NCBI GenBank assembly: GCA_050174775.1
Contig: JBFXJP010000001.1
Coordinates: 558,001-622,000, forward strand
Length of the DNA stretch: 64,000 nt
Direction of reading: 5' to 3'
Source of the DNA: CAYPGJ01 sp050174775
GTDB lineage: Bacteria; Planctomycetota; Phycisphaerae; Phycisphaerales; UBA1924
The translations under genes and the position numbers were made by a program. Below the pieces are notes generated by a model that saw only the letters and a program-made list of their open reading frames with translations, ran no database searches and was not told the DNA's origin. Each line of letters begins with the position of its first letter. Position 1 is the first letter of the stretch. Below are positions 25,546 through 33,937 of the stretch, in pieces.

Positions 25546-27054
25546 ATGTCCGCCACCATCACTGCCGAGTTTCGTGAAGAGTTCGAGCTGGAGCGCGAGC
25601 GGTTTTTGCGCAAGCGGTTCTTCTGGTACGCCGTGGTGGTGATCGTGATCGGCGCGCTCGGTCTGATCGCGAACGGTCTGCCGCTGTTCAATATCGGCGT
25701 GCGCGTCAGCGGGGACGACCCGGAGCAGATGGCGCGGACGCTGCGTCTGATCCGGCTGAACGCGGCGTCGTCGGTGACGACGGGCCTGCTGGGCGTGATC
25801 GCCTACGGGGCGGCGCTCGCGCACACACGACGACACCTGCTCCCGCGCGGCAAGATGCTGCGCCTCGTGGCGGGGCTGATCCTGTTCAACGGCGTGCTCG
25901 CGTTGGGGTTGTCCGCGGTGATCACGGAGATCGGCACGCGCCTCACCGCGGAGGTCGGAGACGGGGAAGTGATGCCCCGCAACGTCGCCGGGTTCATCGG
26001 GCTGTGGTCGATCTTTGTGACGCACTTCTTCGCGTGCCTGTTTCTGCCGTGGACGCCGAAGGAATCAATCAAGCCTGTTGTACCGCTGCTGGTGCTCAAC
26101 GCGATCCTGACGCTGATCTACGCGTCGGGGTGGGTGGCGCCGGTGCTGACGATCACGTTCTCGCCGCTGGTCGCGGCGCCGGGCGCGGCCATTGTCTGGT
26201 GGCGGCACTCGCGCCTGCACCAGCGGGTGCATTACGGGGCGCTGCGGCGCCGGTACGGCGAGATGCGCCAGGAGCTCACCGACGCGCGCCGCATCCATGA
26301 GGCGCTCTTCCCTGAGCCCGTGGAGGACGGGCCGCTGCGGATGATCTACCGGTACCAGCCGATGCGACAGATCGGGGGCGACTACCTGTTCTCGCGCTTC
26401 TCGCCCTCGCCCCACGGCCCGCAGCCGCGACTCTCGGTGGTCATCGTGGACGTGACGGGGCACGGCATTCCCGCGGCGCTCACGGTGAATCGTCTCCACG
26501 GCGAGCTTGAGCGGCTCTTTGCCGAGGACCCCGACGCTTCACCCGGGGAGATCCTCGAGTCGCTCAATCGGTATGTGCACCTCACGCTCGCGACGCACTC
26601 GGTGTATGTCACTGCGGTGTGCGTGCGGGTGGACCCCAACGCGCCCTTCCCGCGGTCCACCGACGCGTACGCCAAGGGCGTGATCGAGTGGGCGTCGGGA
26701 GGGCATCCGCCCGCGTTCCTGCGCTCCATCGACGGCGCGATCGAGCGGCTCGACTCGACGACGTTCGTGCTCGGCGCGTGTCACGGGGATGACTTCCAGC
26801 ACGAGCAGCAGATCCGTCCGTTCGGCCCGGGCGATGCGCTGATCGCGTACACAGATGGCGCGACCGAGGCGCGTGACCGCGAGGGGCGGATGCTCCGGGT
26901 CGAGGGGATGCAGCGCATCGTCGCTTCCGTGCACCACGCGTCCGACAACGGTTGCCTGGCCGACGCCATCCTCGGCGCCGTGGAACAACACCGGTTCGGT
27001 CCGCCCGCCGACGACACGCTGATCGTCGAGATTCTGCGGCCCGTTTCCGCGTGA
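25546..27054 (+). CDS. Membrane-bound SpoIIE/RsbU-type PP2C phosphatase (first copy)
   Basis: A 502-residue protein. The N-terminal half has about six membrane helices (first: FFWYAVVVIVIGALGLIANGL). A linker helix (YGEMRQELTDARRIHEALFPEPV) leads to a C-terminal PP2C-type Ser/Thr phosphatase domain. The metal-binding motifs IGGDYLF, VDVTGHGIPAAL, YTDGATEAR and DDTLIV are all present, so it should be active. Such proteins usually dephosphorylate an anti-sigma-factor antagonist. No such partner is adjacent. Its stop overlaps the start of the second copy (TGATG). Confidence 0.9.
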   Translation: MSATITAEFREEFELERERFLRKRFFWYAVVVIVIGALGLIANGLPLFNIGVRVSGDDPEQMARTLRLIRLNAASSVTTGLLGVIAYGAALAHTRRHLLPRGKMLRLVAGLILFNGVLALGLSAVITEIGTRLTAEVGDGEVMPRNVAGFIGLWSIFVTHFFACLFLPWTPKESIKPVVPLLVLNAILTLIYASGWVAPVLTITFSPLVAAPGAAIVWWRHSRLHQRVHYGALRRRYGEMRQELTDARRIHEALFPEPVEDGPLRMIYRYQPMRQIGGDYLFSRFSPSPHGPQPRLSVVIVDVTGHGIPAALTVNRLHGELERLFAEDPDASPGEILESLNRYVHLTLATHSVYVTAVCVRVDPNAPFPRSTDAYAKGVIEWASGGHPPAFLRSIDGAIERLDSTTFVLGACHGDDFQHEQQIRPFGPGDALIAYTDGATEARDREGRMLRVEGMQRIVASVHHASDNGCLADAILGAVEQHRFGPPADDTLIVEILRPVSA

Positions 27055-28514
27055 TGCCGATGCACCGTCCAGGCCCAGGTCCAACACGTGAAGATCTCGG
27101 TCTGCACAACCGTCTGGAGAGCGCTCGGGATATCTGGCTGCGCCGCCGCTTCACGCGCTACTACTCGATTCTCGTCTGGACATCGGTGATCGCGTCGGTG
27201 GTGCTTGCGCAGGGGCTCCTCCACGTGGGGAGCAGGGATGCTCGCAACGTGCTTCTCGCGGGGCTGGTCTTCACGATTCTCTGTGCGCTCGCTTCCGCCG
27301 GGCCGCTCGTGTATGCGCGTCGGAAGCCGCCGCCGCCGATCCGCGGTCTGATCCGTGTTTCCTATCTCGTCACGACGCTGCTTGCCGTGCTGCTCGTCGT
27401 GCCGAGTGACGCGATGGCCGCGATCGTCACCGACGTGTACCGGAGCGTCACGGGAGAGTCACGCGCGGCGATCGGCCCAGCGTTCCCGTGGGTCGTGTGG
27501 TTTCTCCTGACGCACATGCTGGCCGCGGCCATCCTGCCGTGGCGTCCGCGCCAGGCGTTCTATGCCTACGCGATCTTCGCCGGGCTGGTGACGCCGTTGA
27601 TGATCCTCTCTCCGAACGACTCGTTCTGGTTCCGGATCATCGGCATCACATCGGTGTGGCTGGTCGGCGTCCCCGGCGTGCTGATCTCGTGGTTCCGGCA
27701 TTCCCGATTCGCGCGGCGCTTCTATTGGTCCTCGCTCTCGGAGCATTACGTGGAGACGACACGCGAGCTGACCGACGCGCAGCGGCTCCACGACGCGATC
27801 CTCCCTTCGACCGTCCGGGATGGGGAGATCGAAGTTGCCTACGCGTACGAGCCCATGCGCGCCATCGGGGGTGACTTTCTGTACGTCCACGACCATCGCG
27901 CCGGCGAGGTCCGTCAGGTCTCCGTCGTGCTCGTCGACGTCACCGGTCACGGCATCCCGGCAGCCCTTACGGTGCATCGTCTTCACGGCGAGTTGGAGCG
28001 CATCTTCGGTGAGCGCCCTGATGCGCCGCCCGATCACGTCCTGTCGCAGCTCAATCGGTATTTCCATGTTGCCCTCGCGAAGCACTCGGTCTATGCCACC
28101 GCGCTCTGCGCGTGCACATCGCTCCAGCGCGGAGCGCCATCGCGACTCACGTACGCCTCGGCGGGCCATCCGCCCGCGTTCCGTGTGAACGCTGCGGGCA
28201 GCGTCGATCCGCTTGATTCCACCTGCTTCGTGCTCGGCGCCGCGGGACCGGACGACTTCGACCCCGATCCGCGGACGCTCACGCTCGATTCGGGCGACAC
28301 CGTCGTCGCGTTCACGGACGGCGCGTTCGAATGTCGGAATGACCGTGGTGAGATGCTCGGGCTCGACAAACTCCGCGGTCTCATCTCCGCGCATGCGCTC
28401 GACGGTGACGCTCCCGGCGGCGTGCTCGACGCCATCCGCGGAGCGCGCGGACACACGCCCCCGAACGACGATACGCTGATCGTTTCCCTTCGCATTCCCT
28501 CACAGCGCGATTGA
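27054..28514 (+). CDS. Membrane-bound SpoIIE/RsbU-type PP2C phosphatase (second copy)
   Basis: A 486-residue paralogue of the preceding gene, with the same plan: N-terminal helices, linker ETTRELTDAQRLHDAILPSTV, then IGGDFLY, VDVTGHGIPAAL, AFTDGAFECR and DDTLIV. The metal ligands are intact. The membrane half is much less similar to its twin than the phosphatase half, so the two probably sense different signals and act on the same or related targets. ATG 27054 shares one base with the upstream TGA. Confidence 0.9.
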   Translation: MPMHRPGPGPTREDLGLHNRLESARDIWLRRRFTRYYSILVWTSVIASVVLAQGLLHVGSRDARNVLLAGLVFTILCALASAGPLVYARRKPPPPIRGLIRVSYLVTTLLAVLLVVPSDAMAAIVTDVYRSVTGESRAAIGPAFPWVVWFLLTHMLAAAILPWRPRQAFYAYAIFAGLVTPLMILSPNDSFWFRIIGITSVWLVGVPGVLISWFRHSRFARRFYWSSLSEHYVETTRELTDAQRLHDAILPSTVRDGEIEVAYAYEPMRAIGGDFLYVHDHRAGEVRQVSVVLVDVTGHGIPAALTVHRLHGELERIFGERPDAPPDHVLSQLNRYFHVALAKHSVYATALCACTSLQRGAPSRLTYASAGHPPAFRVNAAGSVDPLDSTCFVLGAAGPDDFDPDPRTLTLDSGDTVVAFTDGAFECRNDRGEMLGLDKLRGLISAHALDGDAPGGVLDAIRGARGHTPPNDDTLIVSLRIPSQRD

Positions 28515-28520
28515 GCCCTC

Positions 28521-29495
28521 ATGCCCACCACGCAGCCCTTCATCCTCACCACCTGGTCGTTCGGCCCTGTCGGCAACGACGCGGCCTACCCGCTCCTCGC
28601 CACGGGCGTCTCCGCCCTCGACGCGGCCGTCTACGCCGCCACCGCCATCGAGGACGATCCTTCGGTCGACTCGGTCGGAGTGGGGGGGCTGCCCGACGCG
28701 GACGGTGAGGTCTCGCTTGATGCGTGTGTGATGACGGATCCGAACCGCGCCGGGTCCGTCGCCTTCATACGTCACTTCCCGAACCCTGCCCAGATCGCGC
28801 GCCGCGTGATGGAGAAGACCATCCACGTGATGCTCGCGGGCGAGGGCGCCGAGGAATTCGCCGACCGGGAGGGTTTTCAGCGCCGCACGCTCCTCACGCC
28901 GGAAGCCAAGGCGGTGTGGCAGAAATGGAAGTCCGATCCCGCGGACATCAACCGGGATCGGTACAAGGGTTGGCTCCCGCCGCGGAACGTCGAGGAGCTT
29001 CGACCCGCGGCCTCCTCCGCACGCGTGAACCCGCAGCGCGTCCCCGAGCAGCACCACGACACCGTGGGCATCCTGGTGCGCGACCGTCAGGGCTCGCTTG
29101 CGGGTGTCTGCTCCACCTCGGGGATGGCGTTCAAGGTGCCCGGGCGTGTCGGTGATTCACCGATCATCGGCCACGGCCTGTACGTCGATCAGCAGGCCGG
29201 CGCTGCGACCGCCACAGGCACGGGCGAGCTCATCACCGGTATATCGGGCTCGTTCCTGATCGTTGAGCTGATGCGACAGGGTCGCGAGCCGCTCGAGGCC
29301 ATCCGTGAGGCGCTGATGCGCATCTCGACACGTTTCCGGCTCGTCGAGGAGCACCAGGTGGCGTTCCTGGCCGTGCGAAACGACGGCGCATGGGCGTCCG
29401 GCTCGCTTCGGGCGGGCTTCAACCACACGTACACGGACAGCGCCGGCTCACAGGTGTCGCCGCCGTCGCTCGTGCTGCTCAACGAGAAGCGTTGA
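28521..29495 (+). CDS. N4-(beta-N-acetylglucosaminyl)-L-asparaginase family Ntn hydrolase
   Basis: A 324-residue glycosylasparaginase-like protein that would hydrolyse the amide of an Asn derivative. It matches the family opening (TTWSFGPVGNDAAYPLLATGVSALDAAVYA). The autocleavage site is HDTVGILVRD, where the Thr becomes the N-terminal nucleophile. Downstream are GRVGDSPIIGHGLYVD and GTGELI, which shape the active site. No signal peptide is visible, unlike many relatives, so it may act in the cytoplasm. It follows the phosphatase pair by 6 bp and is probably co-transcribed, which is odd functionally. Confidence 0.88.
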   Translation: MPTTQPFILTTWSFGPVGNDAAYPLLATGVSALDAAVYAATAIEDDPSVDSVGVGGLPDADGEVSLDACVMTDPNRAGSVAFIRHFPNPAQIARRVMEKTIHVMLAGEGAEEFADREGFQRRTLLTPEAKAVWQKWKSDPADINRDRYKGWLPPRNVEELRPAASSARVNPQRVPEQHHDTVGILVRDRQGSLAGVCSTSGMAFKVPGRVGDSPIIGHGLYVDQQAGAATATGTGELITGISGSFLIVELMRQGREPLEAIREALMRISTRFRLVEEHQVAFLAVRNDGAWASGSLRAGFNHTYTDSAGSQVSPPSLVLLNEKR

Positions 29496-29516
29496 ATCTG
29501 AAGAACGGTGGGGGGG

Positions 29517-29837
29517 TTAGGCCTGCCCGCCGTTGCCGCGCTGCAGCTTGATCTCCCCGAACTGCTGCTCGTACTGCCCGATGGCGCCCTGGAGGGAGCC
29601 GAGCAGGCGCTTGGCGCTGACCCAGCTCATGACGACGCGCGAGCCGACGGCGAAGACCATCATCGGCTTGCCGTCCTGGCCCTGGGCGGGCATGTTCAGC
29701 CCGAAGTCGAGCACGACCTCGTCGGGGGTGGTGGACGTGCGGATGGTGTTCGCGTACGCCGTGGTCATCTTCGATTCGTCGATGCGAATCTGGATCTGCT
29801 GCTGACCGCCCGAGCCGCCCGTGTTCCGATCCGTCAT
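29517..29837 (-). CDS. DUF3467 family protein
   Basis: A 106-residue protein with the family pattern YANTIRTSTTPDEVVLDFGLNMP...VGSRVVMSWVSAKRLLGSLQGAIGQYEQQFGEI. The ATG follows GGAGGAG closely. Its function is unknown. It is convergent with the asparaginase gene (21-bp gap) and separated from the upstream PilZ pair by an intrinsic terminator. Confidence 0.88.
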   Translation of the reverse strand: MTDRNTGGSGGQQQIQIRIDESKMTTAYANTIRTSTTPDEVVLDFGLNMPAQGQDGKPMMVFAVGSRVVMSWVSAKRLLGSLQGAIGQYEQQFGEIKLQRGNGGQA

Positions 29838-29852
29838 AGCGCTCCTCCGAGG

Positions 29853-29882
29853 AAAAAACGGGCCGCACCCGTCGGGCGGCCC
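29853..29882 (-). terminator. Rho-independent terminator after the PilZ pair
   Basis: Minus strand: arms GGGCCGC and GCGGCCC (29876-29882 and 29860-29866) with a 9-nt loop, then G and TTTTTT. It ends the PilZ transcript before the DUF3467 start. Confidence 0.88.
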
Positions 29883-29946
29883 TGGTGTGCCTGATCTCAA
29901 CGAACCGGGCATTGTCCCTCGGTCGGCCCTGACCTGCAACCCGTGG

Positions 29947-30354
29947 TCATGCCGCCAGCGGCTCCTCCAGGCCGGCGGAGAGCGAGAGCACCGGCTCGGG
30001 ACTGCACGCGGGCGTCTTGGCCTCGATGGACTGCCGGCGCAGGCGCGGCCGGTCGATGACCGTGTACATCCCGATCAGGAAGAGCCCGCCGCCCATGGGG
30101 GACACACGGCGCACGTACCCCTTGAGGGGCGTCCAGTCTCCCGTCTCCGGATGGAGGCACTGCACGTCGAGCGGGTCCGCGATGTTGGGCGTGCGCCGTC
30201 CCACGCAGAGGAGCTGTGCGCCGCGCGCGGAGCGATCGATCAGCCATCCGATTTTGCGGTCGCCTGCGCCGCTGCGCCACCAGACGGGCTCGGATCGTGG
30301 TCGTCGCTTCTCCCCACGTCGCTCGGAACCATGCTGGGTCATGGCATGTCTCAT
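29947..30354 (-). CDS. PilZ-domain c-di-GMP-binding protein (downstream copy)
   Basis: A 135-residue protein, one PilZ domain. It has an Arg-rich N-terminal patch (ERRGEKRRPRSEP) supplying the RxxxR motif and DRSARG matching D/NxSxxG. These are the c-di-GMP-contacting elements. Strands follow (VQCLHPETGDWTPLKGYVRRVSPMGGGLFLIGMYTV). AAGGAG lies before the ATG. The effector is unknown. It follows a second PilZ gene by 43 bp. Confidence 0.8.
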   Translation of the reverse strand: MRHAMTQHGSERRGEKRRPRSEPVWWRSGAGDRKIGWLIDRSARGAQLLCVGRRTPNIADPLDVQCLHPETGDWTPLKGYVRRVSPMGGGLFLIGMYTVIDRPRLRRQSIEAKTPACSPEPVLSLSAGLEEPLAA

Positions 30355-30397
30355 GCTGCTCTCCTTAGGCTTGTGCTCCCACGCAGGTGGGACGTGC

Positions 30398-30760
30398 TCA
30401 ATCTCGTGCGACCGGCCGCTCTGCGCGTCGGCGCTGGGCCGCTTCGTGTCGCGCGGCCCGGTACTCACGGCTCGAGATCCGTTCACACCCGACCTCCGCG
30501 GCCCCGTTGTGCCCGCGCCGCACGTGCACGACACGGAAATGCGTCGGGTACCGCTCCCCGCGCTCCTGCACCTTGATCACGGTTCCCACTGCGGGCGTCT
30601 CGCTGATCCGCACAGCGAGCCGGACGCCGTTCGTGGACGCGTCCTGGACGTCGCCCGGCTTGAGTTCGCCCTCATGCACCGCGCCGCGCCATGCGAGACG
30701 TCCGCTGCGGAGCACACGCTCCTCGCGTCGTGCGTGCTGGCTCGTCTGTTCCTGGTTCAT
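30398..30760 (-). CDS. PilZ-domain c-di-GMP-binding protein (upstream copy)
   Basis: A 120-residue PilZ protein with RREER (RxxxR) and DASTNG (DxSxxG) both intact, then RLAVRISETPAVGTVIKVQERGERYPTHFRVVHVRRG typical of the beta-barrel. The ATG at 30760 is preceded by an AGGG. An upstream in-frame ATG at 30949 would add 63 low-complexity residues and is less likely. The two PilZ proteins are divergent in sequence and probably bind c-di-GMP with different partners. Confidence 0.75.
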   Translation of the reverse strand: MNQEQTSQHARREERVLRSGRLAWRGAVHEGELKPGDVQDASTNGVRLAVRISETPAVGTVIKVQERGERYPTHFRVVHVRRGHNGAAEVGCERISSREYRAARHEAAQRRRAERPVARD

Positions 30761-31114
30761 GTATCCCTGTTCTCCGCCGGCGTCCCCGCGGCGCGCGACG
30801 CACATCGCCCGCTCAGAGCCCGCCCACCTCTCCCGCTTCTTGTGGCACTGGGCGTGCCCCGGGCGGGACCGTGCGTCGCTCACGCTCGGGGATTCGCGCG
30901 CCCATGCGAGCAGGAGCCGCGCGTCCGCGGTGTGTCTCGTCTCTTCCATGTCGTGATCCCCGGATGTGATCGTCCCGTCGCACGATGGCGGGACGCCGAG
31001 AACCCGGAACCGCCGGGCGCCCGTGAGTGTCTCGTGTCGGCAAGCCCGCGTTGCGGATGGAGCCGGGACGCACGAAAAAGCGTGCCCGGGTGGGGGCTGT
31101 GCCCCCCCTCATAA
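30761..31114. other. Gap without a convincing gene
   Basis: Between the upstream PilZ gene and tRNA-Leu. The only long frame is the upstream extension of the PilZ gene, which has poor codon quality. A minus-strand hairpin for tRNA termination sits at the right end; nothing else is recognised. Confidence 0.5.
31075..31108 (-). terminator. Probable terminator of the tRNA-Leu gene
   Basis: Downstream of the tRNA on the minus strand: arms GGGGGC and GCCCCC (31091-31107), a spacer, and TTTTT at 31075-31079. The T-run is separated from the stem by about 10 nt, so efficiency is uncertain. Confidence 0.45.
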
Positions 31115-31199
31115 TGCCGGAGACAGGAATCGAACCTGCACGCCCTTATCGGGCAACGGATTTTGAATCCGTCGCGTCTGCCAGTTCCGCCACTCCGGC
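31115..31199 (-). tRNA. tRNA-Leu(CAA)
   Basis: The 7-bp acceptor pairs GCCGGAG with CTCCGGC, and the discriminator is A. The anticodon loop TTCAAAA gives anticodon CAA (reads UUG). The variable arm is long, with its own hairpin (GCCCGATAAGGGC region), as in class II leucine tRNAs. A T arm with GGTTCGATTCC is present. The CCA is not encoded. A TATGCT box (31213-31218) lies about 14 nt upstream. Confidence 0.95.
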
Positions 31200-31231
31200 G
31201 AGTCGGGCGGAAAGCATATCAGGACCGCGCC

Positions 31232-32608
31232 TCAGTCGTTCGGGAGGCACGAGCTGCCGAACAGCCCCAGCACGCCGACCAGGTCCCGGAAATCCACCCG
31301 TCCGTCGCGCGTCACATCGCCGTGCAGCCCTGGCCCGGCCATCCCGAACTCTCCCAGCACGATGTTCAGGTCGAGCATGTCCACGCGCAGGTCGACGTTC
31401 GCATCGCCCGGGCAGCAGCCTCGCGGGACGTACCAGCGCGCGATGTTCTGCGCGACCTCACCGCCCGCCAGGATGAACTCGCCCCCAGCAAAGAGCCCTG
31501 GGCCGGAGCCGTCGTCATGCGCGATGATGGCGCGGGCCGAGCCGGAAGGCGCGCCCTTGCCCGGTGTGGACGGCGTGAGCCCGCTGGCAAGCATGCTCCA
31601 CGAGGCGCCGTTCCAGCGGGCGATCCGTGAAGCGATGACCCCGCCGGCGACGTCGAAGCGTCCGCCCACGTAGAGGGCCGGGCCTTCGCCCGCGCGGTCG
31701 TCGAACACGGCGAGCGAGTAGACAAGGCCGAGTGTCCCGCCGGCCACGTCCTCCCATGCTGCGCCGTCCCAGCGAGCCAGATTCTGCGCGGGGGCGCCTC
31801 CAGCGCTCGAGAAGCTCCCCCCGACGTACAGGGCCCTGCCCCGTCCATCGTCGTACACCGCCATCGTGTTCACGAGCCCGCCGACCCCGGCGCCGAGCGC
31901 TTCCCATGAGGCGCCGTCCCATCGTGCGACTCGCGCGGCCTCGATCCCGCCCGCCATCAGGAACCGGCCGCCCGCGTACAGCGCAGGTCCTCTCCCGTCG
32001 TCGTACACCGTGAATGCCTGCGCCCGATCGGAGAGGCCGGCGCCGAGCGCGCTCCATGCGGAGCCGTCCCATCGGGCTACGTACGACGCGGGCGCACCGC
32101 CGGCGTCGAGGAATGACCCTCCGACGTACAACGCGTCTGCGCCCGACACGTCGCTCCGCAGAAGCGCCGTGATGAACGGGGATGTCACACCGCCGACGCC
32201 TCCTCCGACGGCGTGCCACGAGGCGCCGTCCCAGCGCGCCAGGTGCGGGATGCTCTCCCCTCCCGCGGTCAGGAAGTTCCCGCCCGCGTACAGCGAGTCC
32301 GGTCCGATGCCTCCGCTCGGTCCGCCGGAGAGCGCGAAGACGCTCGAATCGACTCCGTCGTTCATCGCATGCCAGCCGCGCCCGTCCCACATCGCGATGC
32401 GGTTCACGAACTCCGAGCCCGCCGTGGAGAACGTGCCCGCGGCAAAGAGTCTCGGGCCTTCGCCGACATCGGCCACGCTCAGCGTGAGCACGCCGCCGTC
32501 CATGCCGTAGGTATCAAACCCCTCGGCCCAGCGCGCCGCGCACGGGTCCGCATGTGCCGCGACCGCGGCGCACACCCCCCCGGCCACGCTCCACAGCCGG
32601 CGCGCCAT
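31232..32608 (-). CDS. Secreted seven-repeat protein with dockerin-like C-terminus
   Basis: A 458-residue exported protein. Its signal peptide ends near AAVAAHADP. Seven repeats of about 50-60 residues follow, each of the form LYVGGSF..AGG....A.ARWDGA.W..LG.G, the last truncated. A C-terminal double module (GDANVDLRVDMLDLNIVLGEFG and GDVTRDGRVDFRDLVGVLGLFG, ending SSC) resembles paired calcium-binding dockerin loops. The repeats probably make a beta-propeller. The ATG at 32608 was chosen because TAGATT (32616-32621) lies 7 nt upstream, as in other leaderless genes here. An upstream ATG at 32614 is possible. Confidence 0.85.
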   Translation of the reverse strand: MARRLWSVAGGVCAAVAAHADPCAARWAEGFDTYGMDGGVLTLSVADVGEGPRLFAAGTFSTAGSEFVNRIAMWDGRGWHAMNDGVDSSVFALSGGPSGGIGPDSLYAGGNFLTAGGESIPHLARWDGASWHAVGGGVGGVTSPFITALLRSDVSGADALYVGGSFLDAGGAPASYVARWDGSAWSALGAGLSDRAQAFTVYDDGRGPALYAGGRFLMAGGIEAARVARWDGASWEALGAGVGGLVNTMAVYDDGRGRALYVGGSFSSAGGAPAQNLARWDGAAWEDVAGGTLGLVYSLAVFDDRAGEGPALYVGGRFDVAGGVIASRIARWNGASWSMLASGLTPSTPGKGAPSGSARAIIAHDDGSGPGLFAGGEFILAGGEVAQNIARWYVPRGCCPGDANVDLRVDMLDLNIVLGEFGMAGPGLHGDVTRDGRVDFRDLVGVLGLFGSSCLPND

Positions 32609-32615
32609 CACCATC

Positions 32616-32621
32616 AATCTA
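32616..32621 (-). promoter_or_regulatory. -10-like box TAGATT before the seven-repeat gene
   Basis: On the minus strand TAGATT ends 7 nt before the ATG at 32608, matching the leaderless spacing seen elsewhere. It favours 32608 over the ATG at 32614. Confidence 0.45.
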
Positions 32622-32647
32622 CGCGCGCTCGAAGGGCAAAGTTGCCC

Positions 32648-33934
32648 TTACTTCCCCGTAATCAGCCGGGCGCCCCGCTGGAACGTGACGTACGCCCACA
32701 TCCACTGCACAAAGACGAGCAGCCGGTTCCGAAAACCGATCAGGAACATCAGGTGGATGAAGAGCCAGAGGAGCCACGCGGGATAGCCCCCGAACTTCCT
32801 GCCCCCGATCTCCGCCACCGCCTTGGCCCGCCCGATCGTCGCCATCATCCCCTTGTCCCGATACCGGAACGCGGGTCGCGTCACGCCCGCGCCGCGTGTC
32901 TCCCGGTCGATGATTCGCGCCACGTGCACGCCCATCTGCATCGCGCCCTGAGCGACGCCGGGTGTCAGCCCCCTGCCTTCACCGGCTGCGGCGTGCGCAA
33001 GGTCGCCGATCACGAAGACCTCGGGGTGCGCTGGGATGGAGAGGTCCGGCAGAACTTTGACGCGCCCCGCAGAGTCGCGCTCGGCTCCGAGCATCCCGCC
33101 CACGCTCGACGCCCGCACTCCCGCGGCCCAGAACACGTTGCCCGCCTCGATCCGCTCGCGCCGCCCGCCCTCGCCGATCCACACGCCCCCGGCGTCGATG
33201 TCCGTCACGCGCGTCTCGGTGCGCACCTCGACGCCGAGGGCGGCGAGATCGCGGGCAGCGCGCGCGGACATCTCCGGCGCGAACGTCGGCAGCACGCGAG
33301 CCTCCCCCTCGCAGAGCACGACGCGCGCGGTCGTGGTGTCGATGTTGCGAAAGTCCCGCGGCATCGCGCGCTTGGCGATCTCCATCATCGCGCCCGCCAG
33401 CTCAACCCCCGTCGGCCCCGCGCCTACCACCACGAACGTCAGCCGAGCCCGCCGGCGCGCCGCGTCATGCTCCCGCTCCGCCCCCTCGAACGCCAGCAGG
33501 AACCGCCGGCGCATTTCTGTTGCGTCGTTCACGTCCTTCAACCCTGGCGCGAGCGTGGCCCACTCGTCCTTCCCGAAGTACGAGTGCGTCGCCCCTGTCG
33601 CCACCACGAGATAGTCGTAGGCCTCCTCCCACTCCTTGCTCTCCTCGCCCATCACCCCCCGAACGCGCACTTGTTTCCCGCCCACATCCACACTGACCGC
33701 CTCCCCCAGCACGACCTCGGCATTGCGCTGCCCCTTGAGGATGTGCCGGATCGGCTGCGCGATCTCCGCGGGCGAGAGCGACGCCGTGGCCACCTGGTAC
33801 AGCAGCGGCTGGAACAGGTGGTAGTTGCGTCGGTCGATCACGGTCAGACGCACCGGGCTGTTGCGCAGCGCTCGCGCCGCGTACAGCCCTCCGAACCCGC
33901 CGCCGAGAATCACGACACGCGGGACATCGCCCAC
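32648..33934 (-). CDS. ndh: Type II NADH dehydrogenase (NDH-2)
   Basis: A 428-residue flavoprotein that passes electrons from NADH to quinone without proton pumping. FAD-binding motif VVILGGGFGGLYAARAL is at the N-terminus. A quinone/FAD stretch NYHLFQPLLYQVATASLSP follows, then the NADH-binding VVGAGPTGVELAGAM, and FVIGDLAHAA with GVAQGAMQMG. The hydrophobic C-terminus (AWLLWLFIHLMFLIGFRNRLLVF) would anchor it in the membrane. The GTG at 33934 lies 3 bp after the tryptophan dioxygenase stop, behind GGAGGAG. Confidence 0.94.
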   Translation of the reverse strand: MGDVPRVVILGGGFGGLYAARALRNSPVRLTVIDRRNYHLFQPLLYQVATASLSPAEIAQPIRHILKGQRNAEVVLGEAVSVDVGGKQVRVRGVMGEESKEWEEAYDYLVVATGATHSYFGKDEWATLAPGLKDVNDATEMRRRFLLAFEGAEREHDAARRRARLTFVVVGAGPTGVELAGAMMEIAKRAMPRDFRNIDTTTARVVLCEGEARVLPTFAPEMSARAARDLAALGVEVRTETRVTDIDAGGVWIGEGGRRERIEAGNVFWAAGVRASSVGGMLGAERDSAGRVKVLPDLSIPAHPEVFVIGDLAHAAAGEGRGLTPGVAQGAMQMGVHVARIIDRETRGAGVTRPAFRYRDKGMMATIGRAKAVAEIGGRKFGGYPAWLLWLFIHLMFLIGFRNRLLVFVQWMWAYVTFQRGARLITGK

Positions 33935-33937
33935 ACC

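Noticed and set aside
30761..30949. N-terminal extension of the upstream PilZ protein to an ATG at 30949
   Set aside because: The added 63 residues are low-complexity, and the internal ATG at 30760 has a nearby AG-rich site and starts right before the RxxxR motif.
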